A stretch of DNA of 64,000 bases. It comes from Corinectria fuckeliana (Eukaryota; Ascomycota; Sordariomycetes; Hypocreales; Nectriaceae). Each line of letters begins with the position of its first letter. Within the stretch, counting starts at the first letter, position 1. A model generated the notes under the pieces. That model saw nothing but the letters and a program-made list of their open reading frames with translations. It had not been told where the DNA came from and did no database searches. The DNA is taken from the NCBI GenBank assembly GCA_019137255.1, contig WPDH01000060.1, positions 310,001 through 374,000 of the forward strand, in the 5' to 3' direction. Shown here piece by piece: positions 1 to 10,139 of the stretch. The position numbers and the translations under genes are program-made.

Positions 1-1155
1 GCGCCCATACTGTTTTCACTACGATTCCGCACTTCTGGATTCCGTCTTCCTTCTCCCCTTATCTATTACGTGCTCCCTCACTTCGTCAACTCCTTCATGT
101 CATGCCACCGGACGGAACCAACGGCACTGACATGGTTGACCTGAAATGCCTCCGGTTTGGATGAGTGAGCGCCATCAACCACGATGGCATCCACTTGCTG
201 AGTTTGGAGGGGTTGCGGCGGCTCTCAACCCTGTAGACGGGGTGTCGGAACAACCTGCAGAAGAAACCATTCTATATCCTCGCATTGGATCCCAAAGCAT
301 CTCCAGGCTCTATGGGAACACGCTTGACAGCGGGCGCCCGCATTCGTGAGAACCAAACCCCAGAAGCCTTGTGGCCTTCGACATAAGACATGTCCACAAG
401 CCCATCACGGTAACCTCCACGCGCCAAAGTCTCATGACGGCTCCCAACCCTCTGGATCGGGACAGCGGCTTGTTCCAAACTCACATGCCGGAACAAACAC
501 CACAATTCCAGCTAGGCATTCCGCTACTGCCGTGACGTCGTCACGTCTTGTGTAATCCTCTGAACCCTAAACCGTGGCTCTCGTTGCGTTGAGAAGAGGA
601 TGAAGCCGAGGGAAACAATACGGATGCCAAACAACCATGTGATCTGCAACGGTTACAACGTCCAAGCCGAACCTCTCCACTGCGCCGGGACTTTATACAT
701 TGGTCTTATTTATTTTTAATTACAGTGTCAAAGTGGAAAAAACCACCTTCAGGCATATTAGTGACTCCCTGCGTTTTACTTACTTAGCTTATGCTGGCAC
801 GAAAGGGCTCAGACGATGTGGTTTGTGCCACGGACGCGGCTCCCGCACTCGCACCCGAAACCCAACGGCTTAGCGTCTCCTCCCACCTTCTCACCTCGCG
901 CTGCTTGGCATGCAGTAGACGCCGGAGAAGACCGTTGGAGAGAAATGCACAAGCACGGCTCGGCATGGGACCCTACGCTTGTCAGCCGGCCGCGCCGAAG
1001 ACGCATCGTTGACTAGAAAATACGTACAGTCTGCAGGTCTCGACTAGTCAAACGTCTCGCTTCTTAGGTAATATGACAAATTCAATTGTTTGGGTATCTT
1101 CCAGCTCTAAGCCGGGCCTGGGCCAGGACAACATGTTGCAGACAGCGAACAGGAA
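1..1155. other. gene-free stretch at window start
   Basis: Only short overlapping open frames occur on both strands and none has recognisable protein features. It contains the 3' flank of the minus-strand gene that ends at 1156. I see no RNA gene or repeat in it. Confidence 0.5.
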
Positions 1156-2363
1156 TCATAGTTCGTCAAAAACTCGCAACCGTTCCTCTGCGTCGACAGG
1201 CCTTTTCCGTAGATACGTCTCGTCGTCATCCTCGTGGCTCTCCACCGGGACATCTGTGTGGCCCGCTTCTTTGCGAGATTCGATGATGGACTCGGCCATG
1301 CGAGTTTCCGTTTCTCTAAAGGAGGAGGTGGAGGATGCGTAGTGGGCACCAAATAAGAGAATCAGGATCATGGCCAACATCACAACCGACATGCATATCA
1401 ACATGGCTTTGAGCCGCCGACGGGTCTTCTCCTGCGATACCTTGTCCAGTCGCTCCCAGCCCTCCACACGCTTGCGGACCACCTCGACACGATCACTGAG
1501 TGATCGAATTTTGGCGCGGCCGTCCTGGATCCGTGTCTGTAGGGAGTCGATACTTGCCTCCTGCTCTTCGAATCGCCCCAGCGAGTCCACCTGCAGTGTG
1601 ATATCGGCCTCGATCTGCTTGGAGTCCTTGTCGAAATCGGAGTGGATATTGCGGGACGTCTCTGCCAAGTCCTTCAAAGCGGTAACCGTGTTTTGGAGGG
1701 AGCTCATCTTCTCTAGGACAGCGTAGTAGGTGTCGTCAAGTCGTCGGGAGGCAGATGTCGAGAAGGCGCTGAGGTCCACTAGTGATTGCTTCAAACCTCT
1801 GGGGAGCACGTGAAGATTAGCAAAAGTCAGGTCATGGCAACGACACTGTTCAGGCCGGGGGCATGAATGGCTTACTCGACCTGGGAGGATGTCTTCTCTC
1901 GCTCCTCCTGAAGCCTCTCTTCCTGGTTGACCTTGAGTTCAGGTGGTGGCACGGGGTTCAGGGCGCGGTTCTCCTCCTCTCGTTGCAGCAGGATGCTGGG
2001 CCGGCGGCTCTGGTCGGGACTGATGACGGGCGTTGCGCCCTCGGAGCGGAACATGTCGACGGACGTTTTGTTCCTGAGAAACGAGTTCGCAGATGCTGGG
2101 TGCGGGGCCAGGTCGTCATGATAGCGGTCGCGGTCCTTGCGCTGCTGGCGGGAGAGCTTCACGGGCGACGCGAGCTCAGTAATGGATCGCTTGAGCTGGT
2201 GGCGGCTGCCTGACTTGGTGGGCCGGGCGGACTCGGTCGAGTGCCGCGGGCTGGAGCTGCTGGCCATGGTTCTGTAGGTGCTAGTAGTCTCTGTTCTGGT
2301 GGTCAGTGGCCTGATCTGATCCGAGTGGTGCTTGTTGGTGTCCCTGTAAGACGTGTTCCCCAT
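1156..2363 (-). CDS. coiled-coil single-span membrane protein, function unknown
   Basis: Two exons, 1876-2363 and 1156-1798, give about 376 residues. The 77-nt intron (1799-1875) starts GTAAGC, has a GCTAATC branch motif and ends CCCAG; the frame is preserved. The start is the ATG at 2363; an ATG further in, before the Ser-rich MASSSSP stretch, is an alternative. The N-terminal 160 residues are basic, Ser/Thr-rich and low complexity. Residues about 190-285 form heptad-like coiled coil (SLQNTVTALKDLAE, DSLQTRIQDGRAKIRSL). One hydrophobic segment at about 294-317 (LICMSVVMLAMILILLFG) is followed by a charged 59-residue tail. The layout, a cytosolic coiled coil then a late membrane anchor, resembles SNARE-like or nuclear-envelope fusion proteins, but I recognise no specific family and assign no function. 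Confidence 0.75.
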
Positions 2364-3848
2364 AGTAACTGTGGCGGTCACCCGATCCGGCTTAGCCCTG
2401 CCGCCACCTTTGCTCCTTAGCGTCGCCGTAGTCTCCCGTCATTCTCGCCAAAACACCATCACCCTCCGAATGGAGGATGCCAGTACGACAGCGTTGCTAG
2501 CTGAAATCCCAAGCCAACCCCAGCTCCCGATAGCCATTGAACCAGCGAAACATCTGACATCAACTTTGACCTGGCCCGACGCATGCCGTTCCTCTGACGA
2601 CGATCTCATTCACGATTACGATGCCCGCGCGGCTTCGAAGACGCAGTCTCCTTGACGTCGGCAATTCGACTAGGTTCGTGATGAAGCGCCGCAAAAGCGA
2701 TGACTATCTGATTGATGACATTTGTGATGGTAATTGCTTATCGTAGATGCAATCGAAATCTTCCTTCATCGATCCTCCTGCATGCGACATTAATCTCATC
2801 GAGCCTCTACGCGTCCCCATCTAGATCTCGTTCAAGCTAAATTGTTGTGGCCGTTCTTAGTCTTCCGACCTGCCTCCGAGCCCTACAGTACCGACCGGTC
2901 GATCGAAAGCACTACATCAGTCCTCAGCATTGTTGTGAAATCTCGAGCTCTTGACGAGCTAGCTTCGTGCTAGAACGAATGGCGAACAAGAAATGGGATG
3001 CTGCCAATGCGCCTTGAGCAATACAAAGAGCATCGTCATGCTGGTTCATCTCTTGAGTCCCTAGATACGCTTGCCAAGTGGCTGTACTCGAGGTTTTCCT
3101 TTCGCAAAGGGCTCAAGGCTTTGGAAACTTCAATCGATCGACTAGAGACGACAGAAGCTTCGAGGTCGCTCGACTTGATTGAATGGTACATCGCCACTGT
3201 GCCAACCCCCCTCTCTCTGGGAGACAATCTACCGAGCAGTTGACTTTCCATCCCCACTTGGAAGAGCCCAACCGCTGAGGTAGCTTTCCAGTTGATCAAA
3301 GGAATTCCGATTCAATTTGGAGTCGCCATCCCAGTGGCCGTTGTGAGCGGTCCTCGTCCCACGGCAAGGTTAAGATTGAAGTCTTCGTCAACATACCGGG
3401 CAGCCTTTGACGAAATGGACTTTGCTCCCTTGGACTTAAACATGATCAAGAACTCCTAGTACCTCCTCCGCCATCGTGAACATTTACCCTAATGTCCGCC
3501 AACCAATATTAATCAACTCGCACGACGTCGAACCGACTCCGACACTTCTTCGCATCTTTCCAATGCCTCTGCCGTCGCCTCATCTACCACAACATCCACC
3601 GATTGCTGGATTGTTGCCCACTCTCACAAGTCAGACCAACGCCGCTTGGCAATACTCGCGACTCCTTTCACTATCCTCCAAGACGCGTTACTCTTGTAAC
3701 TTCGGTTTCTCATTACTTTTAGATCAGACAGGCGTGCGTTCATTCTTGAGGATAATAAACCTAACAACGGGCCCAAGCTGGGTAATAAACATGCTAATAG
3801 CATGATGTTCTGGCACCAAAAAGCCTACGTAGTAGGTGCGCCAGCCGA
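2364..3848. other. gene-free stretch upstream of the coiled-coil gene
   Basis: It has scattered short frames only. One plus-strand frame at 2998-3243 begins with a real ATG, but it has no splice context or recognisable motif and I do not call it a gene. The promoter of the minus-strand gene starting at 2363 must lie at the left edge. Confidence 0.45.
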
Positions 3849-5073
3849 CTATTTGGCTGCTCCAAGTCGGGGGAAAGTCCGAAGCTCAGCTCGCTGCTTT
3901 GAGCTGTCGCTCAGTGACGCTAGTATCTCACCCCAAGGATGGCGAGCACCGCCAAAGATGTCGGGAGGGTAGTTGAATGCTTGCCAGGCCTTGCGGCTCG
4001 CCATAGACGCTCTCGTAACCTTGTAATTCGCCGCCGTTGTTGGTGGCGTTCGCGGAAGGGCGCTCACAGCTGTCTAAGCTGGCACCTTAACCGTTGCCGG
4101 CAACCGCTGCAGGCATCGATATTAGAAGTTGCAGATATTCACCGGGCTAGCCTAGGTCTTAGGCTTAGCCTTGCCTGTTGCATTTTTCGAGGCAGCTGGA
4201 GTCGTGGGCCGTGTTGCTGCGGGCTGCACTGGGTTCGGCTTGGCTGTTGTGGTTGGGGCGATTGTGGTGGGCGGGCTTGGTGTGTTGTTGGTGGTCTCGT
4301 GGGCAGCGTTCGTGGGTGGTGGTCCCATCACCTTCACGCCTGCCTCTGAACCTGTGGGAGTCGTCTTGTTCGCCATTGCCGAGGGCTTGAACCCCGGGAG
4401 CGAGGTTTGCCCTGGCATAGGTTAGCCTGTAGAGTGAGCGATGTTAGGGTTGCGATGTAGATATAGTAGATTGAGGGCCAGCACTTTACTAGCCTACTCT
4501 AGAAGCTACATAATAGTCATTGTAGATATTAAGGTTATAGTGGATGCTAGTCATGTTGCTATGTATAGGCAAATCTTTATAGTGGTAATATAGGAAGAAG
4601 GTTATGCATTATAATATAGGAAGGTTATAGGAAAGAAAGAAAGAGATTGATTCGAGGAGCTTAAAGATATTTATAACCGGGCGCAAGCTTGGTAAATACC
4701 TTAGCTATGTGATCGAAACCCTGGGGCTAACGCGTGTTTCAATCAGCAATAAATCCTAGGAGCACTATTGATTTAAGCAAGCCCGCATTAAGCAAGCAAG
4801 TTTAGAATCGTCAGAATCCACCTAGATAGATCACGTACCCAGAACCGCGCAGCAGACGTAGACCTAACCAATCAACTTAGACGAAAGCATCCGTAGATGA
4901 CCCTGCGGGACCCGTCACTTTAACAGGGTTACAAGCCTATCGCCAGTGCAACTGTGAGCTCAAGGATGAGGCTATCAGGCAGACTGAGTTTACTCAACGT
5001 CCAAGTCACCCTGGGCCGACTCCTTCCAGTACTAATCCCTGCGCAATTCGGAGATTGACAAATCACTAAGAGT
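3849..5073. repeat. AT-rich, probably transposon-derived stretch
   Basis: From about 4430 the sequence turns AT-rich with many stops in every frame and short recurring words (ataggaagaaggttat and variants near 4585-4630). It sits next to two LTR-like copies. A Thr/Pro-rich 88-codon minus-strand frame (4152-4418) is the only sizeable coding-like piece. I infer old mobile-element debris, but no transposase, integrase or reverse transcriptase remnant is visible. Confidence 0.4.
4152..4418 (-). CDS. short Thr/Pro-rich open frame, unknown
   Basis: 88 codons from an ATG at 4418, with a second in-frame ATG at 4376 (MANKTTPTGSEAG). Composition is dominated by Thr, Pro, Ala and Asn with a Lys-rich end (GKAKPKT). 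There is no domain. It may be a fragment of a mobile-element structural protein, a small low-complexity gene, or chance. The repeat-like surroundings favour a relic. Confidence 0.25.
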   Translation of the reverse strand: MPGQTSLPGFKPSAMANKTTPTGSEAGVKVMGPPPTNAAHETTNNTPSPPTTIAPTTTAKPNPVQPAATRPTTPAASKNATGKAKPKT

Positions 5074-5262
5074 TGTGCTATTCGGGCTGAACGATATTTC
5101 TAGTCGGGCTGTATATCACGTGACTAAATCGACATTCACTCTTATCTTCTCCTTAAATATCCATACAGTCTTGCTATTAATAATAGCAGAGCAATCAGGA
5201 CACTAGAGCACCAGGCGTTAAAGCTTTAGAGCGTTAGGGAATCAGGGCATCGTTGCATTTAA
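5074..5262 (+). repeat. LTR-like repeat, copy A
   Basis: It opens with tgtgctattcgggctg, contains tatatcacgtgac, a TTAAATAT TATA-like word, then ttagagcgttagggaatca. The same series of words occurs in inverted orientation at 6155-6327, with about half the positions altered or shifted. The order (TG start, TATA-like centre, degenerate TTAGRGC-rich 3' part) is what I would expect of a fungal LTR, but boundaries and target-site duplications could not be fixed. Confidence 0.5.
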
Positions 5263-5644
5263 AATATGTGCAAGTTGAATAAAGAAGATTAATAGCATGA
5301 AGGGGAGTTTATTCTCGATATCATAAGTCTGAAGTAATACAACAAGGAGATGCCTAATGTGTATACCAGCCATGTCGTCGGCGGCTATGCATGTAAACAC
5401 GAAGAGCACAACCGCGAGAACAAGCGAACACCCCAATGGGCATTACCGCCCAACAGAGACCACAGCTTCTCTACCTGCATTAGTCCCGCCCCACTGAACT
5501 GTCAAACGTTCACAACCGCAGGGGACCCTGAGACGTATAGAGGATAGAGTTATGTGACTGTTTTCTTCCCCTCGTTAACTCCGCAGGTGTTATATTGTTT
5601 GACAGGTTTTATTCATCTGGATACGTTCTGCCTAGCGTACCTTA

Positions 5645-6007
5645 ATGTCTACTCTCTCCACCTGTAATGTTCAGAACAATTGCCGAAGTCGAGAAACGAA
5701 TCTCCAATTGATAATGACGCTCAAGCCTGCTATTCTCCACCTTTCGTTTATCGGGCAGCGTCCCCTGCGTCGCGGGGCGGTCGGCGGTCCCTCGTCGCGC
5801 GCCCCCAACCTTATCGAAGATGATGCTGAGGATGATGTTGAGGATGGTGTTGAGCACGCAGGTGGCGAGGAGGTTGAGGATGAGGATGGTTTCCCCCCTT
5901 TGCCGGGCCTCAGCGACTTGGGTCGCGACCCTGAGGGTGACTTTGTCCCCTTGGAGACTGCCCCCGCCGTTGTCGTTGCGTCGGTGAAGCTACAAGTGCC
6001 ACACTAA
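5645..6007 (+). other. open frame between the two LTR-like copies, doubtful coding
   Basis: A 120-codon frame starting at or near 5645 with an acidic Glu/Asp-rich middle (EDDAEDDVEDGVEHAGGE). It is GC-rich, unlike the AT-rich flanks on both sides. The frame lacks a recognisable domain. The change in base composition suggests an insertion or captured segment between the inverted repeats. I do not assign a product. Confidence 0.2.
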
Positions 6008-6154
6008 GAACACGAGACCCCTAGGCTAATCAATAGGCACTCCTCTGGTTAGAGAGGGGGCACGGGCACAGTACTAGAGAGGCACGCTGTACCACATATC
6101 TATTCAGGCTGTAAACTCACACTTCTTACCTATCGTTCGTTTTATTACAGTTTC

Positions 6155-6327
6155 GATTCCCTAATGCTTTATTTAATGCTCCGACTCCCTGACGCTTAAA
6201 CTCTATAACGCTCTAACACCCTGATGCCCTAATGCCCTAACTGCTCTATTATTATAAATAGCGAGACTATCTAGGGAGAGTGAAAACCCAAACAAGCAAG
6301 TAAGTGATATACAGCCCGAATAGCACA
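6155..6327 (-). repeat. LTR-like repeat, copy B (inverted)
   Basis: Read on the minus strand it starts tgtgctattcgggctg at 6327, then tatatcac, a ctatttataataatag A/T core and repeated ttagggcat words, ending near gcattagggaatcg. It is the diverged inverted partner of 5074-5262. The inverted arrangement means the pair is not a single intact retrotransposon; it is either two solo LTRs or a rearranged element. Confidence 0.5.
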
Positions 6328-6339
6328 TCTCATCTCAAA

Positions 6340-6393
6340 TAGAGGAACGAAGGGCACATTGGCGTTGATCATGATCATGGCTGCGTTCCTCTA
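6340..6393. repeat. 10-bp perfect inverted repeat flanking a 34-bp spacer
   Basis: tagaggaacg at 6340-6349 is mirrored by cgttcctcta at 6384-6393. It lies at the 3' end of the small frameshifted gene and just beside LTR-like copy B. It could be a transcript-end hairpin or a mobile-element edge. Confidence 0.45.
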
Positions 6394-6689
6394 CTTTCGT
6401 GAGGCGTTTTCATTTCTGGGAATTGTATTAGCAACAAACTAAAAGTATGGGAGAGAATGGGTAAAGACAACTTACTGCATCAGTATTGTCGACACACGAT
6501 TATTATTCGCGTCGACACGTTGCTCCAGGGATGTGAAACGTTCATCAATGACTGCCCTGGTGGCTCCGAACTCTGTTTTGCGAACTCATTGGCCAGTTCC
6601 TTTTTCAGTTCAGAAATTCCATCTCCGATGATCTTGGAAATGTAGGCCTGGAGGGGATCTTGAGCATTGCCTGCAGGGATGAAATCCAT
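6391..6689 (-). pseudogene. small coiled-coil gene with an apparent one-base frameshift
   Basis: On the minus strand an ATG at 6689 opens MDFIPAGNAQDPLQ, running into a coiled-coil stretch (SELKKELANEFA). That frame then becomes implausible. From the A-run near 6585 the +1 frame carries on convincingly (RAVIDERFTSLEQRVDANNN) to a GTAAGT donor at 6475. A 59-nt intron with a GCTAAT branch motif and CCCAG acceptor (6416-6474/5) leads to a short last exon ending at 6391. Restoring one base in the A-run would give a protein of about 80 residues. The gap could be real decay or a homopolymer sequencing error. Function is unknown. Confidence 0.5.
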
Positions 6690-8362
6690 GATGTTCGATT
6701 TGGTGACTAGGGATTTGATAGAAGTACGTAATAGAAAAGGTAGGGAGCTGATAATATTGTTGTTGCAATGAAGCAGAGAACCGATGAGTTTGTTGAATAG
6801 AGTAGAGAAATGAAGATAGTCCAAAATGTTCAATGTTGTTTGAAGGAGAAAAGATTCAGGAACAGGGAAAGGTGGCGCGAGATTTTGAAGGCTTACCTCC
6901 TGCAAGTTAGGGTAGGAACGTTTAGTTACCTAGGCAGTAGCAACATTCAGTTGGAAGGTTGTAGGTGATAACCTGCACATGTTGTCTTGGGTAAACTCAC
7001 ATCTGCCTCAGCCGGCTGCAGGTGACTCACATTCGGCAGTATAAATCCCATCGATCAGCAAGATTTTCGCCGAGATAGCTTGCTAGACTGAGAGAAGAGG
7101 AGAGGAGCAATACGCTTCCTCTTTTGACGAAACGACAACTGAATATGGCACCACCCAACTTTACCTTCTTGCAAGGTTCGAGGAAATATCACCGTACCAA
7201 GCCACATCCTTGATCCAAGTCTGCTACACCACCTATCTCCTGTTCCCGTCCGCGTTTCAATCAAGGATTGTCTGTTGAACCTCGTGGGTAAAACCACATG
7301 GACCCTACCATAGTGGCACGCAGTCAATTATAGTGGGCTTTCCATCAAAGCTTCCAATCCAGGCACCTCTCTGGAGGCTCCGCTGGTGTGACTCCAAGGA
7401 CTTTAGGAAAATGTCCAGAACCGAGTGATCTGGACAAATTCCCCGCCCATCAGACAACCTTAATCTCCCGCGATAAATGGTTAATATGCTTCGAAGTCGA
7501 GGACTTTGCCACTCCTGCGAGCCCTTCTGAAATCGCTCCTCTCTTGATAAAGCGGAACTAACCTCCAGACGCATATCAATCGAACAGTCTTCGAGAAAAG
7601 GTTGTCTGCAACTGCGCTTTGATCAAGCCTCTTCGAATGAGCGACTCTCCCCTACACTGCCGCCCGAACAGGACTCTAGGACTAAGGTACTCTTCCAAGG
7701 AGCATTGACACCGAGGAGGGCTCGACAAGCTCACACACTCTTTCGAATGTCTTCCTCTTCCTTCATATATGAACGCCAGCCAAGCATTGCAGCACAGACT
7801 TCGGACTTCCCACAGAGAAGTCGGCAGTAGGTGTAAGTTCAATGGCTGTAACAGCATCGCCAAGGGCTCAGTGGGCGCTACGACCGTGTAGGATATGGGC
7901 TTCGACACACACGTTGAGTCGCGATGGATTATTCGCGGCTCCATCGACAAATACAGGAGTAGAAGCTCTGGGAGGTGTCATCGGTCTGCGAAAGGAAGTG
8001 AAACCGTTCGTGGCTCCTCTTAGAGGTCGACGTAGTTGGATAAGACTCGGAAAGGTAGGCACATATGCTTCTATCAATACAAGCCAAGGTCAGCTATACA
8101 ATTCCCTTGCTCGATGCGAATGCCCAAGTTGGCAAGATTGAGCATCGAAGTTATAAATTGACTGCATGTTAGGTAAGTCTCAGCTTCGAAACCCTTACGA
8201 CTCATGAACAACCCGTTTCAGTGGCACGTTAGTTGCAGTAGGGTAATGAACTGTGATAAGATTGAGTGAAGAAGCTGAGATGCTCAAGTCTAGAAACACG
8301 ATATCCCATTCCGTACTTACACAAACATCTATCCACTTCCGACACCAAGCCGTCCTCCACTC
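6690..8362. other. gene-free stretch
   Basis: Frames of 60-125 codons occur on both strands, but none has splice-supported continuity or family motifs. It may contain further degraded pieces of the relic at 8363-8712. Confidence 0.4.
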
Positions 8363-8712
8363 TGCATCGCCTTCACTTGCCCAATCGCTATTTGCAGCTG
8401 CTCTTCCTCGCTTCGCACGTGTTGAAGTAACGCGCCAATAAGCTCCACAGACTTATTCACCATCTTAGGCATGTTGCTTCTTGGAAGAATCACGGAGGAG
8501 CTTGGTAATCAGTCCTCGGGGTGTCGGGATCTGCTCTTGTGTTGGCTGAGTCCGAATGCGTGTGAACAAGTCAAGCGCACCGGTCATGGTGTCAACATCA
8601 GAAGAAACGGCCAGCGATAAATTCGTGATGGTCTGCTTCTTACAAGTGCTGCGATCATCAAACGCCTTTTGACTCAAAAGATGAAACTGGCTTGCTTTTC
8701 CATTGCGCGGGT
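8363..8712 (-). pseudogene. decayed protein-coding fragment, unknown family
   Basis: Minus-strand reading from about 8712 gives a protein-like stretch (GKASQFHLLSQKAFDDRS, then NLSLAVSSDVDTMTGALDLF) of about 80 residues without an ATG. It ends at a stop near 8470. In the next frame a helical stretch follows at once (PKMVNKSVELIGALLQ, then HVRSEEEQLQIAIGQ) until a stop near 8363. The two blocks look like neighbouring parts of one helical protein separated by a frameshift. No start codon or plausible intron joins them, so I call a relic. The family is not recognised. Confidence 0.4.
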
Positions 8713-8946
8713 TTTGGTCCGTCTAAAAAAGAAAAGAAAAAAAAGCCGCGCGTGAGGGTGTCCCTCTGTCTTAAATGACCACAGCCACCTGCCGTCGACC
8801 ATCCGCTCCCTTGTCGACTCGTCCTGGCGCTGCGCATGTGCCCTGATCGCAAGACCCCTCCTCCCGCCTAAATGAGGTGAGGAATTTTCGCATCATAACT
8901 CGTAACGTTGTCGGAATCCCTGGTTGATGCGGTGGGCTGCACCGGA

Positions 8947-9421
8947 TCAAGAATTGATTAGCTTGTTGCGCTTCTCCTTGCGCTTCAAGCGCTCGACCCG
9001 CTTCTTGTGCATCGTCTCGGCCATCTTCTCGTATCTCTCTCTCTCCTCCTTTCTCGCTCGCTTGTCCTTGATGACCTGGATCCTTTGCTGCACGTGGTGG
9101 TTAGATTATTGTTTCTGGCCATGGTCCAAGCCGTGTCCCGTGCTCACCTTGCGCTCTGCCTCCTTCTCCTCCTTCATCTCCTTCTCCTTGGCCTTCATTT
9201 GCACCATGAGAGCACGCTCCTGGGTTCTCCTCTCGTAGGATTTAAGTCCGGCGGTCGGTCGGAACGCCTTCCTGGGAACGTGCCATTGCTTGCCTGGATC
9301 CGCAGAGTTAGTTCGGCCAATACTTGCTGCGCGCTGAGGAGTCGGTACCGTTTCTGCGCATGCCCTGAGGCTTCTCCACCTGCAGTGCGGCAGTAGGAGC
9401 GGTGTTCGTTTCGTTGGACAT
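8947..9421 (-). CDS. CGR1: rRNA-processing protein Cgr1
   Basis: Three exons, 9349-9421, 9148-9293 and 8947-9087, encode 119 residues, the usual size of the family. Introns are 55 nt (GTACCG donor, CTAAC branch, CCAG acceptor) and 60 nt (GTGAGC donor, GTGCAG acceptor). The protein begins MSNETNTAPTAAL, then the family signature GKQWHVPRKAFRP-like block (residues about 25-40), followed by an almost wholly Lys/Glu/Arg charged helix (KAKEKEMKEEKEAERK; RLKRKEKRNKLINS at the end). Cgr1 is a small nucleolar protein needed for 60S subunit maturation and processing of pre-rRNA (family knowledge). No neighbouring gene is functionally linked. The call is firm from the N-terminal motif and the charged C-terminal half. 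Confidence 0.93.
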
Positions 9422-10057
9422 GGTCAGTTGCTGTGTAGGGCCGTTCCGATGCTGAGTGTGCGAAGACACATCAATGAGCTTGCCCGCCACCAATTTCGAT
9501 AACCAAATTTTCTGCCGTCAAAAAAGTTACGGCGGGGATTCCTCCTAGGGCGGTGTCTCGGCGGTAGTTGGCAGTGTGGCTGGGTCCCTCTACCTCCGTT
9601 ACCCCACGTAAATGTGTGGCTGAAATTCAGGGTCCTCACCCCACAACGAGTCCATTGGAGTGCAAGTGAAAGGGGTTAAACTGTAGGGGTGGAGACGCAG
9701 TTTCACGAGGTTGGACATTGCCATCCATCCGTACTGGTGTACAGGATATCGTTCGTGCAAGAGTAGTTCCAAGGGCAATCGTCAACCCGTTTAGGCCCCT
9801 CAATGCGTGGAATGTGTGGCTGCCTTCATGTACGAGGAGCGAGAAATGATTGGCAGACGTAACAAAGTGTCAGAGAGCCTCATTCATGTCGCTCAGGTGT
9901 GCCTGCTCGCTATTGGATGAAGACGACCGGATTCAGCTCTGCGGTCAGCCCGAACGGCCTCCCACTCCCCCGGACCTTTACAATACATAGTAGGCGTTTC
10001 TTGAAAATGTATGATAGCAGTTCCAGGGGTTTTGCTTCGTGTCACAAACGCGCGTAC

Positions 10058-10139
10058 GCACCGGCGCAAAGGGAGATGGCCGTACGGTCCGTAACTGACG
10101 TATCCAGCTCCGTACAGTACGGCCCCCTTGCGCCGGTGC
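10058..10139. repeat. long imperfect hairpin
   Basis: Arms gcaccggcgcaaaggg...ggccgtac (10058-10086) and the mirrored gtacggcccccttgcgccggtgc (10117-10139) pair over about 25-30 bp with one or two bulges, around a roughly 30-bp centre that itself holds ggtccgta / tacggagc-like pairing. It may be a miniature inverted-repeat element or a structured transcript. Confidence 0.5.
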
